Part shown: in pieces, positions 1-11,900 of the stretch | How positions within the stretch are numbered: position 1 is the stretch's first letter | Layout of the letters: every line of letters starts with the position of its first letter | Assembly: GCF_000165425.1 (NCBI RefSeq) | Contig: NW_001799078.1 | Coordinates: forward strand, 285,057 to 349,056 | Length of the DNA stretch: 64,000 nt | Direction: 5' to 3' | Origin: Paramecium tetraurelia | Taxonomy: Eukaryota > Ciliophora > Oligohymenophorea > Peniculida > Parameciidae | The notes under the pieces: model-generated | Database searches by the model: none | The model's input: only the letters and a program-made list of their open reading frames with translations | What the model was told of the DNA's origin: nothing | Made by a program: the position numbers and the translations under genes

Positions 1-150
1 TTCTTGTTCAATCTATAACTGCTATTCGATATATTTATCAAAATTAAAATCTATGCATCTCAAATCATCACCATTTTCATCTGGAATCTGTAATCCTTAT
101 TACAAAAATATTCTATATCTTGCTATTTTACCAAGGAGTTATTCTTTCAT
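1..150 (-). CDS. Hypothetical protein, N-terminal part (runs off window)
   Basis: On the minus strand an ATG at 150 opens a TGA-free frame of 50 codons that runs off the left edge. It begins MKEQLLGKIARYRIFLQQ and then becomes acidic and glutamine-rich, with TAG/TAA used as Gln. I recognise no domain in this short stretch. The gene is divergent from the PKA regulatory subunit that starts at 195, leaving about 44 AT-rich bases for both promoters, which is normal spacing in Paramecium. It could also be a chance frame, but the codon use and the mix of hydrophobic and charged residues look coding. Stop and total length are outside the window. Confidence 0.55.
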
Positions 151-194
151 GTTAATTATTTATTTAATTTTTATGAATCCTTAAAAAGTAAGAA

Positions 195-1273
195 ATGGAC
201 CCAATTTCATGTAATAACTTAATAAGAAAAAACATGTAGATTGCGCTTTGAGTTCAAACTCTGATTCATCTGATGACGAAGTTGATGAAATTGTTGCAAT
301 CAAAAAAGATGTCCAAAAACAAGTAATCATTCCTAAAAATCTTAGAGATTCTCAGTCTCTGCTGAAGCTTATGGATAATTCAATAAAAAGGAGAACTTTA
401 AAGCCAAATTTATTCCTAAAAGTAAGGAGCAATCTGAACGAATTAAGCAAAGAATGCAAGCAGGATTCATGTTTAGTGCTTTAAATGAAAAGGAAATTGA
501 AATTGTTGTTGGTGCCATGGAAGAAAAGATCTTCCATAAAGCAGAATATGTAATTAAATAGGGAGAAGAAGGAAATGTACTCTATGTTGTCGACACAGGA
601 GAATTGGATTGTTTTAAGAATTATGGCAAAGGAGATGTCCTTCTTAAAACATACTATCCAGGAGAAAGTTTTGGTGAATTAGCATTATTATTTTAATCTC
701 CAAGAGTATCTTTTTCTATGAATTCATTAGGCTGCATCCATCATCGTAAAAAGCGATAAAGCTATACTTTGGTAATTGGATAGAGAAACATTCAATCTAA
801 TTGTGAAAGAAGCATCTATCAAAAAGAGACAATAATTCGAAACGTACTTAAAATATTTATAAATCAAGTTTTCTTGAAAATTGGGATTTGCTAAAAGAAA
901 TTAAAGATCCATATGATAAATTGAAAATGAGTGATGCATTATTTGAAAAGTAATATAAAAAAGGAGATGTAATACTGTAATAAGGATAAAAAAGCTAAGA
1001 AATATTTATATTAGAATAAGGAAGAGTGAGTGTGAATAAAAATAATTGTAAAATTCTATAAATATCATAGAAACATTATTTGAATTGACAAAATTGGGGG
1101 ATTATTTTGGAGATTAAAGCATAGTAGCTGGCACATTAGAATCATTTAGTTATGTGGCAGAAGGTGATATGAAATTGATGTATATCCCTAAGAAAAGTTA
1201 TTCGTCAACTCTCAAAGAAATAGAAAGTACTTTATTGAAGAATATTTAAACTAAGTATGGAAAATATTAATGA
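195..1273 (+). CDS. cAMP-dependent protein kinase regulatory subunit (PKA-R)
   Basis: Inhibitory regulatory subunit that binds the PKA catalytic subunit and releases it on cyclic nucleotide binding. Four short introns give one frame: 211-239, a 23-nt one beginning GTAATCATT near 315, 706-730, and a 25-nt one beginning GTACTTAAA near 843. A short acidic N-terminus (about 35 residues) leads directly into the pseudosubstrate QRFSVSAEAYG. The first cyclic-nucleotide domain carries the phosphate-binding cassette FGELALLFQSPRAAS with Glu and Arg present. The second has FGDQSIVAGTLESFSY, lacking the usual Glu and Arg. No N-terminal dimerisation/docking helices are visible, so the protein (about 325 residues) is shorter than animal R subunits (about 380). 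The stop is TGA at 1271-1273. The family assignment is firm; whether the second site binds nucleotide is uncertain. Confidence 0.9.
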
Positions 1274-1634
1274 TATTATATATTAAAGTATTAAAATATT
1301 TTGATTTATATAAATATTATTACCTCAAATTTATTCATTCTCATTAAGATTTACATTCCTTTAACATTTTAATGAATGATAATTACTTTTAAAGTATTTC
1401 ATAGAAAATTCAACTCTTAAAATATCATTTTTTTGTGATTGTCAAATTCATTAATAATCATTTATTTTGTTTGGATGCCAAAATTTAATATATATAATCG
1501 AAATTCAAATTTTTAAGATATTTTATATGATATTAAATTTTCTTAAAGAATAATTCGCATTAGATTTACAAATCTACACAGAAGTATTTTTGGTGCATTC
1601 AACAATCATATAGTAAATAAATTAATTTTACAAA
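1274..1634. other. AT-rich intergenic spacer
   Basis: About 360 bases between the PKA-R stop and the WD40 gene start. It is strongly AT-rich, with TGA in all frames at short intervals. I see no gene, RNA or clear repeat in it. It should hold the 3' end of one transcript and the promoter of the next. Confidence 0.5.
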
Positions 1635-2971
1635 ATGGATGAGTAAATTATATAGGAATTCTCACGGGGAATTGATTATTAATATTCACAACATAGGGTT
1701 CATGTAAAATAGATGTCTTCATATTCTGGTTAATGGCTAGAAAAATGATATTAAATATACAATTGAATCATAAATTAATGTAAAGTTCGAAAGAAGGCCA
1801 AAGGAATTTTTCCACTTAAGTTTCGTAATCTACAGACACAAATGAGATTGGAGTTATCGAGGATTCTACATTACTGGAAAGAATAAGAGCAGCATATAAG
1901 GATATTTTCGCCTAATCATCCTTCTCATCACTAAAAAATTACTAATTCTAGAATGACATTGTAACAGGAGAAGTATAAACAGTAATTATATTAAAAGCCA
2001 ACAAAAGTGCTTTCATGCGCCTTCGATAATACAACTTAATTCTTAGCTTCAGCTAACTCTGACGGTCTCGTAAATATTGCGTATTTGGGGAAAGATTACA
2101 CAATAGTTCCATTATCAGATCCCAAATAGAAACCAGGTCCAGCCACATGCGTCAAATGGAGACCTGGTTAAGTTGTAGAGCAATTAAAGCATACATTATT
2201 ATCAACATACGCTAATGGAAGTATTATATATTGGCATGCGACATCTAAATAATCATTGTTTAATTTAGAAGATAAGGATAATCAAATCAATTGTTGTGAA
2301 TTCTCCTTGGATGGAGATAAGTTTGTAATAGGTGGTTCTGATTGTCCAGGTTAAACTTTATGATTGCGGAAAATTGAGTAAGGCTCCTACTACTTTTGTG
2401 GAAGGACAATCTGCTGTTCATTAGAATCGGATATTTGGTATGAAATTTAATTAGGGAGATCACAATTAACTCTATACAGGAGGATGGGATAAAATGGTGA
2501 TTTAATGGGATTTAAGACAAAAGAAATCAACTGGTTATATCTTTGGCCCTTGTGTCTATGGAGACTCTATGGATTCAAAAGGATTTTAATTGATCACTGC
2601 ATCCTATAGAGATGAAAAACAATTAGAAATTTGGGACACTAGAACTTTAAATAAATTATAGACTATTGAATGGGCTGAGTATGCAAATAATGTTTAAGGA
2701 TTACTACCTAAACACAATGTTAGTAAATTGTATGCTTGTAAGTTTGACAAGAGAACCAACTATATTTATGCTGCAAACGCTGGAAGGTAATCAATAATAT
2801 CATTTAAGTGTATTTTCTGAAATAAGACAGTTTGATTCCTAGTATAGGTGTGTTGATACATATTGCTGTTCATTAAGTGGGGTAATGACAATCGATTATA
2901 ATACAAGTTACAATAAATTAAGTTATGGAACTTCAGATGGTAAATTGGGTGTACTGAATTTAGTAAATTGA
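1635..2971 (+). CDS. WD40-repeat protein
   Basis: A beta-propeller scaffold protein of about 440 residues; its partner is unknown. The first ~110 residues are polar and Gln/Ser-rich. From about residue 120 there are recognisable WD blades: ATCVKWRPG...LLSTYANGSIIYWH, CEFSLDGDKFVIGGSDC, GMKFNQGDHNQLYTGGWDKMVIQWD, LITASYRDEKQLEIWDTR and a last blade LSYGTSDGKLGVLNL before TGA at 2969. An intron with GTAATCAATA at its 5' end lies near 2789. At 2325-2349 the frame changes by one base. A 25-nt GT...CAG segment could be an intron there, but it encodes the strand GGSDC expected of a blade, so a one-base error is equally possible. The WD40 fold is clear; I cannot name the orthologue. Confidence 0.8.
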
Positions 2972-3328
2972 TATTAGTACAAATATTTATAAATTCATTT
3001 ATACGAATGCGAGAAGACTTTTTTATTAGATGTTTTGTTCAAATATTCTTTAGTAATATAAATAGAAATAGTTGGATAGATTAAATATAGAGTATCAAAT
3101 TTGCAGTATCTTGTCTCTAATATTCTTCTATATTTATTGCAAAGTCTTGATTTATTCTAAATTTTGATTTATCTTTTGCGATAGATAATAATATTTTTTG
3201 TTAGTTCTTTTTTGATTGCAAATAGTAACTTATCTTTCATCAGTTATCTAATGAATTTTCGAAAAGTAATTATTGATAATAAGTTACATAGAAGCAGAGT
3301 AATGTATTTCAGGAATAATAATTATAAT
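2972..3328. other. AT-rich intergenic spacer
   Basis: About 355 bases between the WD40 stop and the likely start of the membrane protein at 3329. A standard-code ORF starts at 3212 in the same frame as the next gene, so an earlier start there cannot be excluded. The upstream peptide is composition-biased and I did not choose it. No other feature is visible. Confidence 0.4.
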
Positions 3329-5445
3329 ATGATAAATTTATTAAAGAGAGCTGATTTATTAGTAACTCCTTATGAGTTCAATGTCAATCAAAGACAAAAA
3401 TCCTTAACAGTTATTGGTATGTACAATTTGTTATACGAGGTGGAGTGCTTTCAATATTGGTTGGGATATTTAGTATAATTTACATGATTGGAGTCATTTA
3501 AAAAGCACTTTCAGATTAAGAAACTGTTTATGTTGGTACCTAGAGTACAATTTATAATTAATCATTTATAAACAGCAATAACACTATATTTGCCTTTGAG
3601 GTTTCAGATTAAAATGGAAATATATTTGAAAATATATCTGAAATTCAATAGTATATATATAGTAAATATTAGATACATTCAAATAAATGTTTAGTATGTA
3701 GAATAACGGAGGAATGCTTCTAAAATAGGATATGAAAGAAATTCAACTAATCTAAAGTTAAAAAAGTGTGAAACTACCACAGTTGAAAAATTTAATTTTG
3801 ATGTAATTACTATCTCAAATTCTTAAAAACAAAATCTTTAATGTGCGGATGGGGAATATATAATCACAGGATAATACTTTGATGCTTACTTTTCATATTT
3901 GAAGGTTTAAGTCAAAGGGTGTAAAAATACCACCGATATCAATTGCAAACCATTAGACGAAATCTAATCATTTGTAAAAAGCGGGTAATATAGTTATTTA
4001 TTGGTGTAGAGTCAATGTAGATTTGTTTATAAAAGGATCAAGACTTAGATAATAATTCAATCTTTCATCTCCTGTAGAAGCATATCCAACTAATATCTTT
4101 TGGAAATTAGTGCTTGGAATGTCCAACAATGAAGATATTTTTATTATGCCTTTTTCCATGGATTTAAGTAATGTATATATCAATTATAAGAAAGCAATTC
4201 AATATTTTATGATTTAATGAATATAAAATTGGAAGAAACATTATTTTAAACTACTACTTTTAATAAATAGGAAAGAAGATTAGAACCTATAGAATTTACA
4301 GAAGGATCAACACTGTGTTCTTTTTATATAAGATCCTCCCCTGAAAATTAATATTATTTTATTACTCAATCGGATCTCTTTACTATTTTTAGTTCTTCAT
4401 TATCTGAAGCTACCGCCCTAGCAGTTGCCATAATGAGTTTCCTCAAGATCTTTTATCATAGTTATAATCAACATAAAACCTTTGCAGTTCTTATGAACTC
4501 AGTTTTTAAATTTGATTTAGAGAGTGTCAAAAAAAAGAGATAATCTTCTATTTATTAGTCTGATTAATCAGGAACTATATTTTAATAAAGAACTTCAACT
4601 ACTCCTATAAAAACAGGATAATTACAACAAGTATGAGTAATTATAAATTAGATATTAAATTTTGAAATATCCTATTCTTTTATCTAGTACATGAAATATT
4701 TAATTTACAAATGGTTCAGATCAATATAACGTTATAATTTCTTTAAAACTGAAAAAGAAATCATCATATCTTAGATAGCAAAATCAAAAATTCAATATGA
4801 TTTAGATCTAACAAATATTCTTAAGAAACTCTATGAGATTGACTGCTTGAAATTATTCTTTTTTGATGATGATTAATTAGTTTTATTTAATACATTCTGT
4901 TCTCCAGTTTTTCAAGATGGAATGGCTAACTAAAAGGATTTATTCGATATTCTAACAAATTAACAATAATAATCAAAGAAACTGCTATCCAATTCATAAT
5001 TATCTGAAAAAGATAAAAGATTAGACTTGACTTTTGTAGCTAGTTCAGAGAGTATATTTATTAAATACGATTGTTAGTACCAATTAATGTTCGTTTAGCA
5101 AAAGTAGCTAGATTTTTTAAGGCTTAATTAGGAGCTTCAAATGCAGAAGGATTGGTTCGAACCTTTCAGAGAATCAACGAGAATCTAAATTAGAACTCAG
5201 CTCTGAACTAGAAGTTATTAAGCTTTGCCAAATAGAATTCTAGTCTATTTCGTTTGGTTTAGAGTTAATATGAGGGCATCTAACAAAAGTAACTTTAAAA
5301 TCAAGTTCCAGACGAAATTAATAGTTAAGAGAAGTAGAATTCAGGGGGAAAAGATTCAGCTTGGAGTATGGAAGTTCAGAGTTATTAATTGGAGAGTGCT
5401 AAAAGACCGAATGAACCGGAAGAATAGAATATATAATAGGATTGA
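3329..5445 (+). CDS. Ciliate-type transmembrane protein, unknown function
   Basis: A protein of about 690 residues typical of a large ciliate family of membrane proteins without assigned function. It opens MINLLKRADLLVTPYEFNVN, then, after a 23-nt intron starting GTATGTACA, has a first membrane span GGVLSILVGIFSIIYMIGVI followed by a long polar (probably extracellular or lumenal) region. A second hydrophobic stretch (TALAVAIMSFLKIFYH) lies near 4410-4460. Then comes a cytoplasmic-looking part containing LEIDCLKLFFFDDDQ-like sequence and a Gln/Lys-rich tail. A GTATGAG...TAG intron lies at about 4633. The spans at both ends of a long middle domain match the usual layout of the family. Frame choice in the last 300 bases is uncertain because two frames are open, so the end at 5445 is provisional. 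Confidence 0.6.
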
Positions 5446-5653
5446 TATAAGTATCAAAATTTATTTATTATTGATTTAATTTTAGATTTTTTAAGATTAA
5501 TTCTAATATTTTAGATTGCTTATCAAGTATAAATTAACAAAGTTTGTAACTCATAATTAAAGTACATAAATTTATCTATTGAGAGCAATATTAAAATGAG
5601 ATTCTTTCAATATTTCAATAGATTTCTATAATGAAATACATAGTATACCTAGT

Positions 5654-8157
5654 ATGGAGTTCTAGTTAATCACAGTGATGACTGATCAAATTCTCCTTTT
5701 AATTTTTTAACGATCAATTATAAAATTATGTTCTAAACAACCAGCAGCATTAATTCTTAGCAGTCTCCAAATCGATTTAAGTTCAAGTCCAAAGTTAGGT
5801 ACCTTATTAGTAGAGATGTAGTTTTTTTAATGACACTATGGTGCCAGCAATGACAACAAAAATTACTTTGTAATACAAGGAGTTTTTAAGAAATTTGATC
5901 TCGTGTATTCAAGAGAAGGCCTCCTTTGTGAATTTTCCTGAGTTTGATTAACTTAAGTCATAGCAGATAGCAGTTTCCATATAGAGTTGTTATAATCCAA
6001 AATTTAAGAGTACAGGTGTAGATGAAACAAAGGAAGCATTTTAAGACTTATTGGATGAGATAAAACAAACTATCAATAGAAAGTAAAATTTTATTGTATA
6101 TTTAATAGGTATCCTTTCATAAAAGTATTTCGACAACAAATAAGTCATCCTGATCACTACCTATAAATCCAACTCTATCAACCTGAAGTCCATTCAGTTG
6201 TATTGTATTCTAGGTAATTTTCAAAAAGAGCAAATCACTCCTAAATTAATAGCTGATTTAGTATGGCTCCATCTAAGAAAGTTTAATTTAACAGTCAATG
6301 TTGATTGTCCAATCAAGAAACGTCGTTCCTGTTTGTGAAGAGGGGATGTAAAAGAAACATTTTAGAGGGACTTTAAGTGACTGTCCGTTAGAGAGAGGCT
6401 CCAACATTATAATCAGCATAAACTCCTACAAAATAAATTGTCATAAGAACCTCATTTTGTTAATAAGGGAGTGCTTAAAAAAGTGGATCTAAATTAGATA
6501 TTTACAAGAGTACAGAAAACATAAGAGATATGGAGAAATCAGTAAGAGTTTATTTTTCGCCAACTAAATCTTAAGCATGGATGAGTCAAACTAATGTCTC
6601 CTAAATAGATTTATCAGGATAAAAGCAGAGAGCCTAATCACCTGAGAAAAAATTCACTGTTAAATTGTTCAGTCAAACAGTTCCAATAAGTTGTTTTGAT
6701 GAAGCCAAATTTATTGATTTAGTTTAATAAGTCAATGCTTATGAAATAGAAATTAACTGGTAATTGCATTTAAACAACGAAAACTCAATTAAATGTTGAT
6801 GAACTCCTTGACGATAATACAGACACTGTGTATGTTTCTACTAGAGTAGAAAGAAATGATGTGATCAAATGCATTGTCAAAGCTCCCGAGGATGCTACTG
6901 TTAATGTGACTAAGAGTATTACGGAGACATTGACTTTTGATATAAATGAATAAGCTTTTGTATTCTATGGAAGAGACAAATAAGAATATCTAATTGATGT
7001 GAGTAAAAAGGATTGTTTCTCCTAAAAGAGAACAGTATTTTTATAAGGGAATGCTGATGTGAAAATTGAATTTGATTTAGTTAGTTGTGTTGAAACCACC
7101 TTGTAATTTAGAGCCTACAATATTCTCTTAAGAAGTGGATCGCACAAAGATATTGAGAATTGCAGACTAGAAATATTTTAATCTGATTAAGCAGATCAAG
7201 AACCTATAGTAGGCATGACCAACGATTAAGGATTCTATAGTTGTCCAGGATTGATGTTTAAATAAGTGAGAGTACATGCATAAAGAAAAGGATTCTTGTA
7301 AGTATCATATGATTTTGACGTGCTTGCTAATTCTACAGGGTAGTTACTAAATATTCCTATGATCCCAGACTATTATAGTCTTATTAATCAATATCATATT
7401 CTGATATATGTTCCAAATAAGAATAACTTTTAATTAGACTTCGCACTTGTTTGTCCAGGTACTTTATTAATTCTATTATTAAAGATGGCACAAAAATAGA
7501 TTCTAAAAATAGACAGCATAATGTGATGAAGTCAAAATTGGAGATAAATAGAATTAATTAGTCGACAATGTTATGGAATTTTTCTGTTCATGTTTAATCC
7601 CTAAATCCATTTTTACCTGACAATTGTTTCCAGTTCTTCATTAATAATTAAAAGCCTAAACGCACTCTACTTTGTTAAGAGCCATTGTCACCTTAATGCA
7701 AGGAAAATGGAGTTAGCAGTGCTGCAAAAGCATCGTGTTTCAAGACTGTTAATTTGAATGAGATGTTCCTAAAAACAAGAGTTATGTAAACAGAAATTAA
7801 GACATTTGTGAGATAGGAGAGTGATGTAATAGCTTAAAAGATCAATAACTATTGTGCAGAGGAATCTGTTAGAATATTTGTTACTTTTGGACACAAAGTG
7901 TTGGAGACATTCATGATTTAGAGCAATTTATTAATGCATAATGAGAAATGCTTTGGAGTGATTGATTGTAAGATTTCATATTTATTATTCAAGTGGATAA
8001 GAGGTCATTTATTAGAGATAACGAAGTGAGTTAACAAAATATTAAAAGAAATCTTTCAAAGATGCCCACATTCAAGAGAGACTAAAAGGGAGGGAATGAG
8101 GATAGAACTATGACTACAATTTTATCCCACATCACAAATTAAAGATTTTAGGAATGA
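5654..8157 (+). CDS. Hypothetical protein with carboxypeptidase-regulatory-like domain
   Basis: Long coding region without a recognised orthologue. The 5' part (to about 6320) includes a hydrophobic strand-like segment QVILITTYKSNSINLKSIQL that resembles a Rossmann or von Willebrand A-type core. The middle (about 6430-6800) is polar. From about 7080 there is a beta-sandwich stretch with GMTNDQGFYSCPGLMFKQVRV and YDFDVLANSTGQLLNIPMIP, as in carboxypeptidase-regulatory-like domains. The 3' part is cysteine-containing and ends ...ILSHITNQRFQE before TGA at 8155. Introns are likely at about 7457 (GTACTT...AAAG) and 7970 (GTAAGATTTC...CAAG). Around 6330 the frame changes without a good intron, so either an intron is missed, there is an indel, or two genes are joined. 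The start is provisional; an upstream ATG at 5596 is out of frame. Confidence 0.5.
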
Positions 8158-8203
8158 GATTTATATTATAAATTTACTATTAATATTATTTGAATGTTTA
8201 ATA

Positions 8204-8762
8204 TCAATCACTTGATCGGGAATGAGAACTCGAGGAACTCTTTCTCCTTTTTTTCTTAGACTTTTTCTTTTCACTACTGGAGGAAGAGCTGGAAGATCTA
8301 TGCTTTGGATGTTTTTTTTTCTTTTTTGAATGGCGCCTAATGTCACATGTTCTTATACCTGGAGTCAGAGTAGGAGCGTCGATTCAAACGACAATTGCGG
8401 GCACTAAAAAGAATGATGAGAATAAATACAAATGCCCCTATTTACCACATTGATAACATGCACCATCTTTTTTCTTTGCTCGTGCTAACTCGACAATTAG
8501 ATTTCTTCCATTGAAGTCTTGCATATTCATTAATCTAACTGCATCAGATGCGTCCTCAGGCTTGGCATAAGCCTGTACCCTAAATGCCAAACGGTCCATG
8601 TCTTACGATGAAACAAAATCGCCCTTTCCAAGAAAATTCTTGAATTTCGCCATGTCTAGCAAAAGCGTTCTTAATTTCCATTTCAGATTCTTTAGCAGAG
8701 TATCCTGTCACATAAATTCGATTGGCTTCCTCTTTTTTATGCGATCCTGAATCTGATGACAT
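8204..8762 (-). CDS. SR-type splicing factor: RRM + CCHC zinc knuckle + RS tail
   Basis: Nuclear RNA-binding protein of the SRSF7/RSZ kind, expected to bind exonic enhancers and help splice-site choice. Minus-strand ATG at 8762. The RRM shows RIYVTGYSAKESEMEIKNAF (RNP2 region) and GRFCFIAYAKPEDASDAVR (RNP1 region). These join across a 34-nt intron GTAAGACATG...TACAG. Next is a zinc knuckle CYQCGKQGHFARNC, a perfect CX2CX4HX4C, split by an intron GTATTTATTC...TTTAG. After a further 22-nt intron comes a Lys/Arg/Ser tail with a run of serines ending SSSHSRSSD and TGA at 8204-8206. About 155 residues in all. It is convergent with the preceding gene (46 bases between stops). Assignment is firm from the order of the three modules. 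Confidence 0.88.
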
Positions 8763-8908
8763 ATTTTTTAAATTATTTAATTTAATGAATGATGGTTAGA
8801 TTAAAATACTCAAATAGAAGCATTTTATAAATATATACATAAGGTATAATTTAATAAATAGAATTCCTCTAACTCAAAAATAATATTTCATTAAATCTCT
8901 TCTATTCT

Positions 8909-11900
8909 ATGGTATTTAAAGTGAAGGATCTCAAGTATATAGATGGGGGCATTGAGTTCGTAATATAAAATGATTTAGATAAAGAAGTGTATTTCATTCT
9001 TGTACATTAATCTAAATACCTGTTCAGAATGTATCAGAGGTAATTATTTAATTTAATGTTCTTTTCACATTTAACACCACATACAGTGGCATCGCTTTAA
9101 GGCACAAGAATTTAGCAGCTGCATCCAGCAAAAGACTCCAGTGGTTTAGCAATTGCAAATGTATGCTTCAGCGAAGGCGTTCATTATTGGGAAATCGTAT
9201 GCCCTTTTAATACGGATGGAGTGAAAGTAAGGCGTAGTCCTAATTGCAGATTGGCATATCCAAATAGTAATCTCCAAGCGAAAACTTTGAGGGACACCTA
9301 TTCGAATTTAAAACGACAACTCAGAGAGTAGTGGGTGTGCTTCTCAATTTCAACGAGTAATCACTGTAATTCTACTTGAATGGCAATCTGAGTACTAACA
9401 AAGGCATACCAAAGGGCAGTCTGATTTCATGTCCTTGGTACCCTTGTGTTAGATTATCGCAATTTGGCAATTCGGTGTATTTGACAATGAAGTATGAGGA
9501 TCGCAGTGTCGTAGAGCATTGCGAATAAGTTCAGCTTGAGACCTAGTAATCGTAGCATCCAAATCCCTTCTTCTTGATTAATAAGTATCTATAATATGAT
9601 ATAGATAGAAATGAAATTCATCAATTGCAAGATCGATTAGTGTCAGTTCGAAATTGTCCTTTGGTTGGATAACAGATTCCTAAGGCAGATTTAGATGTAC
9701 TAATAAAGATGAAGTTGGTGATCTGCGATTATCATGACCAGAATGAGATAGTATATTTAATTTTGAATGAAGAAACATCACAAAAACTTAAAAGGGTAAG
9801 ACAATATTTAAAACATCATGTGAGGAAGTTGAAGGAGAAATTTGAGAGCAAACCATAGGAGAAGGAAAAAGATTAATTGTTGCAGGAGATCACATAGATG
9901 TTGCCAAATAACGAGGAAATAGTGTAGGAAGAAAAAAAGGATGAATTTGAATACAAATATTCAATAGAACTATGCAGAATAGCCGATAGAATAATTGTTT
10001 AATTGATAGAATAATTTGAAGAGGTCAGAAGTATTGAATCTGCTAAGATGAGATTGTAAACATTTGTTGATCATCCTGCTACAGATAATCCATTTAAAGT
10101 TGTTGAATATGGAAAATACTTACAACCAGGTTCAGGAGTCAAGTATGCATATTGTGATAATGACATCAACAACAATGGAACCAAACATTCGAAATTAATA
10201 TTGCGAAGTGAAATACCTGCATAAGGCTAAATAATCCCATGCAAAAGTGATCGCTATTTCTCATTGAGGAATTAAGATCGATTAACCATTTACAATGGAG
10301 AAGCAGAACTATTCAAAGTCATTGATGTAGATTTGAGACAATTGGGACCATATCAAAAAAATATCAAGGTAATAGATGTCCAATAGGAGGAAACACCCAG
10401 TCACATATATAAAATATTGGAAAATTATATTATTGGGGAAACCGAACAATTGCCATTATATGATCAAACAATACTTGAGAAGTTGATCAGAATGGGTTTT
10501 GAGGAATCAGATTGCAAAGAGGCACTTATACAGACTAATAACAATTTTGACAAAGCACTCGACATTGTAAGTAGAACCACTGGAGAATGGCAATGCAAAT
10601 TCTGTACTTTGGTCAATAAAGAAACCAATCAAATTTGCGAGGCTTGTGAAGGTCCAAGACCAGATGATTCATAGGAAGAAGAATTTCTTATTAAATAACC
10701 ATTGCAAATTTAATAAGATTTGGTGGAAGTGGATTAAAAGGAAGAAATTCATTAGGAATTTAAAGATAAAATCACTGAAAGCACTATCAATCATGTCTCA
10801 GTTATTCATTGGGATAGTAATAATACAACATTTCCAATATTAGTGGCAAGTGTTCATAATAAAAATATACTCTCTATTAAATTCATATCATATTCCTAAA
10901 ATTATTTGGATCAATTTTTTATAAATGAGGATGGCTATTATTGTGTATTAACAAATTGTTGGAGCAAAAACAAGGATTACTCATTATTATTGCAATCTGA
11001 AACAAGTCGATAAATAGTTGAGACTCTGGCTCCTCTGTATAGTAAACATTGCAAAAAGTTAGAGATGAATCTAGTTGATCATAAAGCAATTCAATTAGAA
11101 TATGAGATTAAAGCTATTGATAGTGCTATTTGGAATAATAGACTCTATGTTTTTTTGATGGGTGACTAAGCATTAAACATTTATGAAATCACTTAAAACT
11201 CTAAAATTGAACTTTAGAAATAGATCTTCATCGGATCTGATTACAATCTCCTCATTTCCAAAACCAAATGTCTAATTTATAGTCAGTCAAAAAATTTGAT
11301 TATCAATTCTCAATTAAATGTCTCTGAAATATAAGAACCAATTTCAAATGCATATATTAAAGATAATATCATCTGCTATGAAAGTAACACCCAACACAAG
11401 TAAATTGAAGACAACTCTGAAATCTTAGAGAATAATATTATTCAAAGTGAGGAAGTGTAGATCTTCTAAACTGTTACTGATGATGTTCACAGTTAGAAAT
11501 TCTAAATTGCTGATAATTACACTCACATCCACGTCAAAGCTGTTTTTGAAGGACCCATTGAAGAACCCAAATAAATTCCATTAATGAACAGTCCCTTAAC
11601 AGTGAGTGATCCTTAAAAATTACCTTTAACTGTCCATTCATTCAAAGGTGCCTCCTTTAATGATTAAACTTTTGTTACTTAAATGCTCTTTGATAGTAAT
11701 AAACCCTTCTCAAGCAATTATCCAAACACTTAATTTATATTCAGAAGTCAATTTGATGAAATTATGCTCGTGGACCATGTTAGAGTTAAAAGTGAGATCA
11801 CCAATGTCTTCAGAGGATTCCCCATTGGAACTGGATTGATCTTTACTTCAAAAGAAGAGCATGAGTTGAATGACACTTCAGAATTTGATTATTTTGATAA

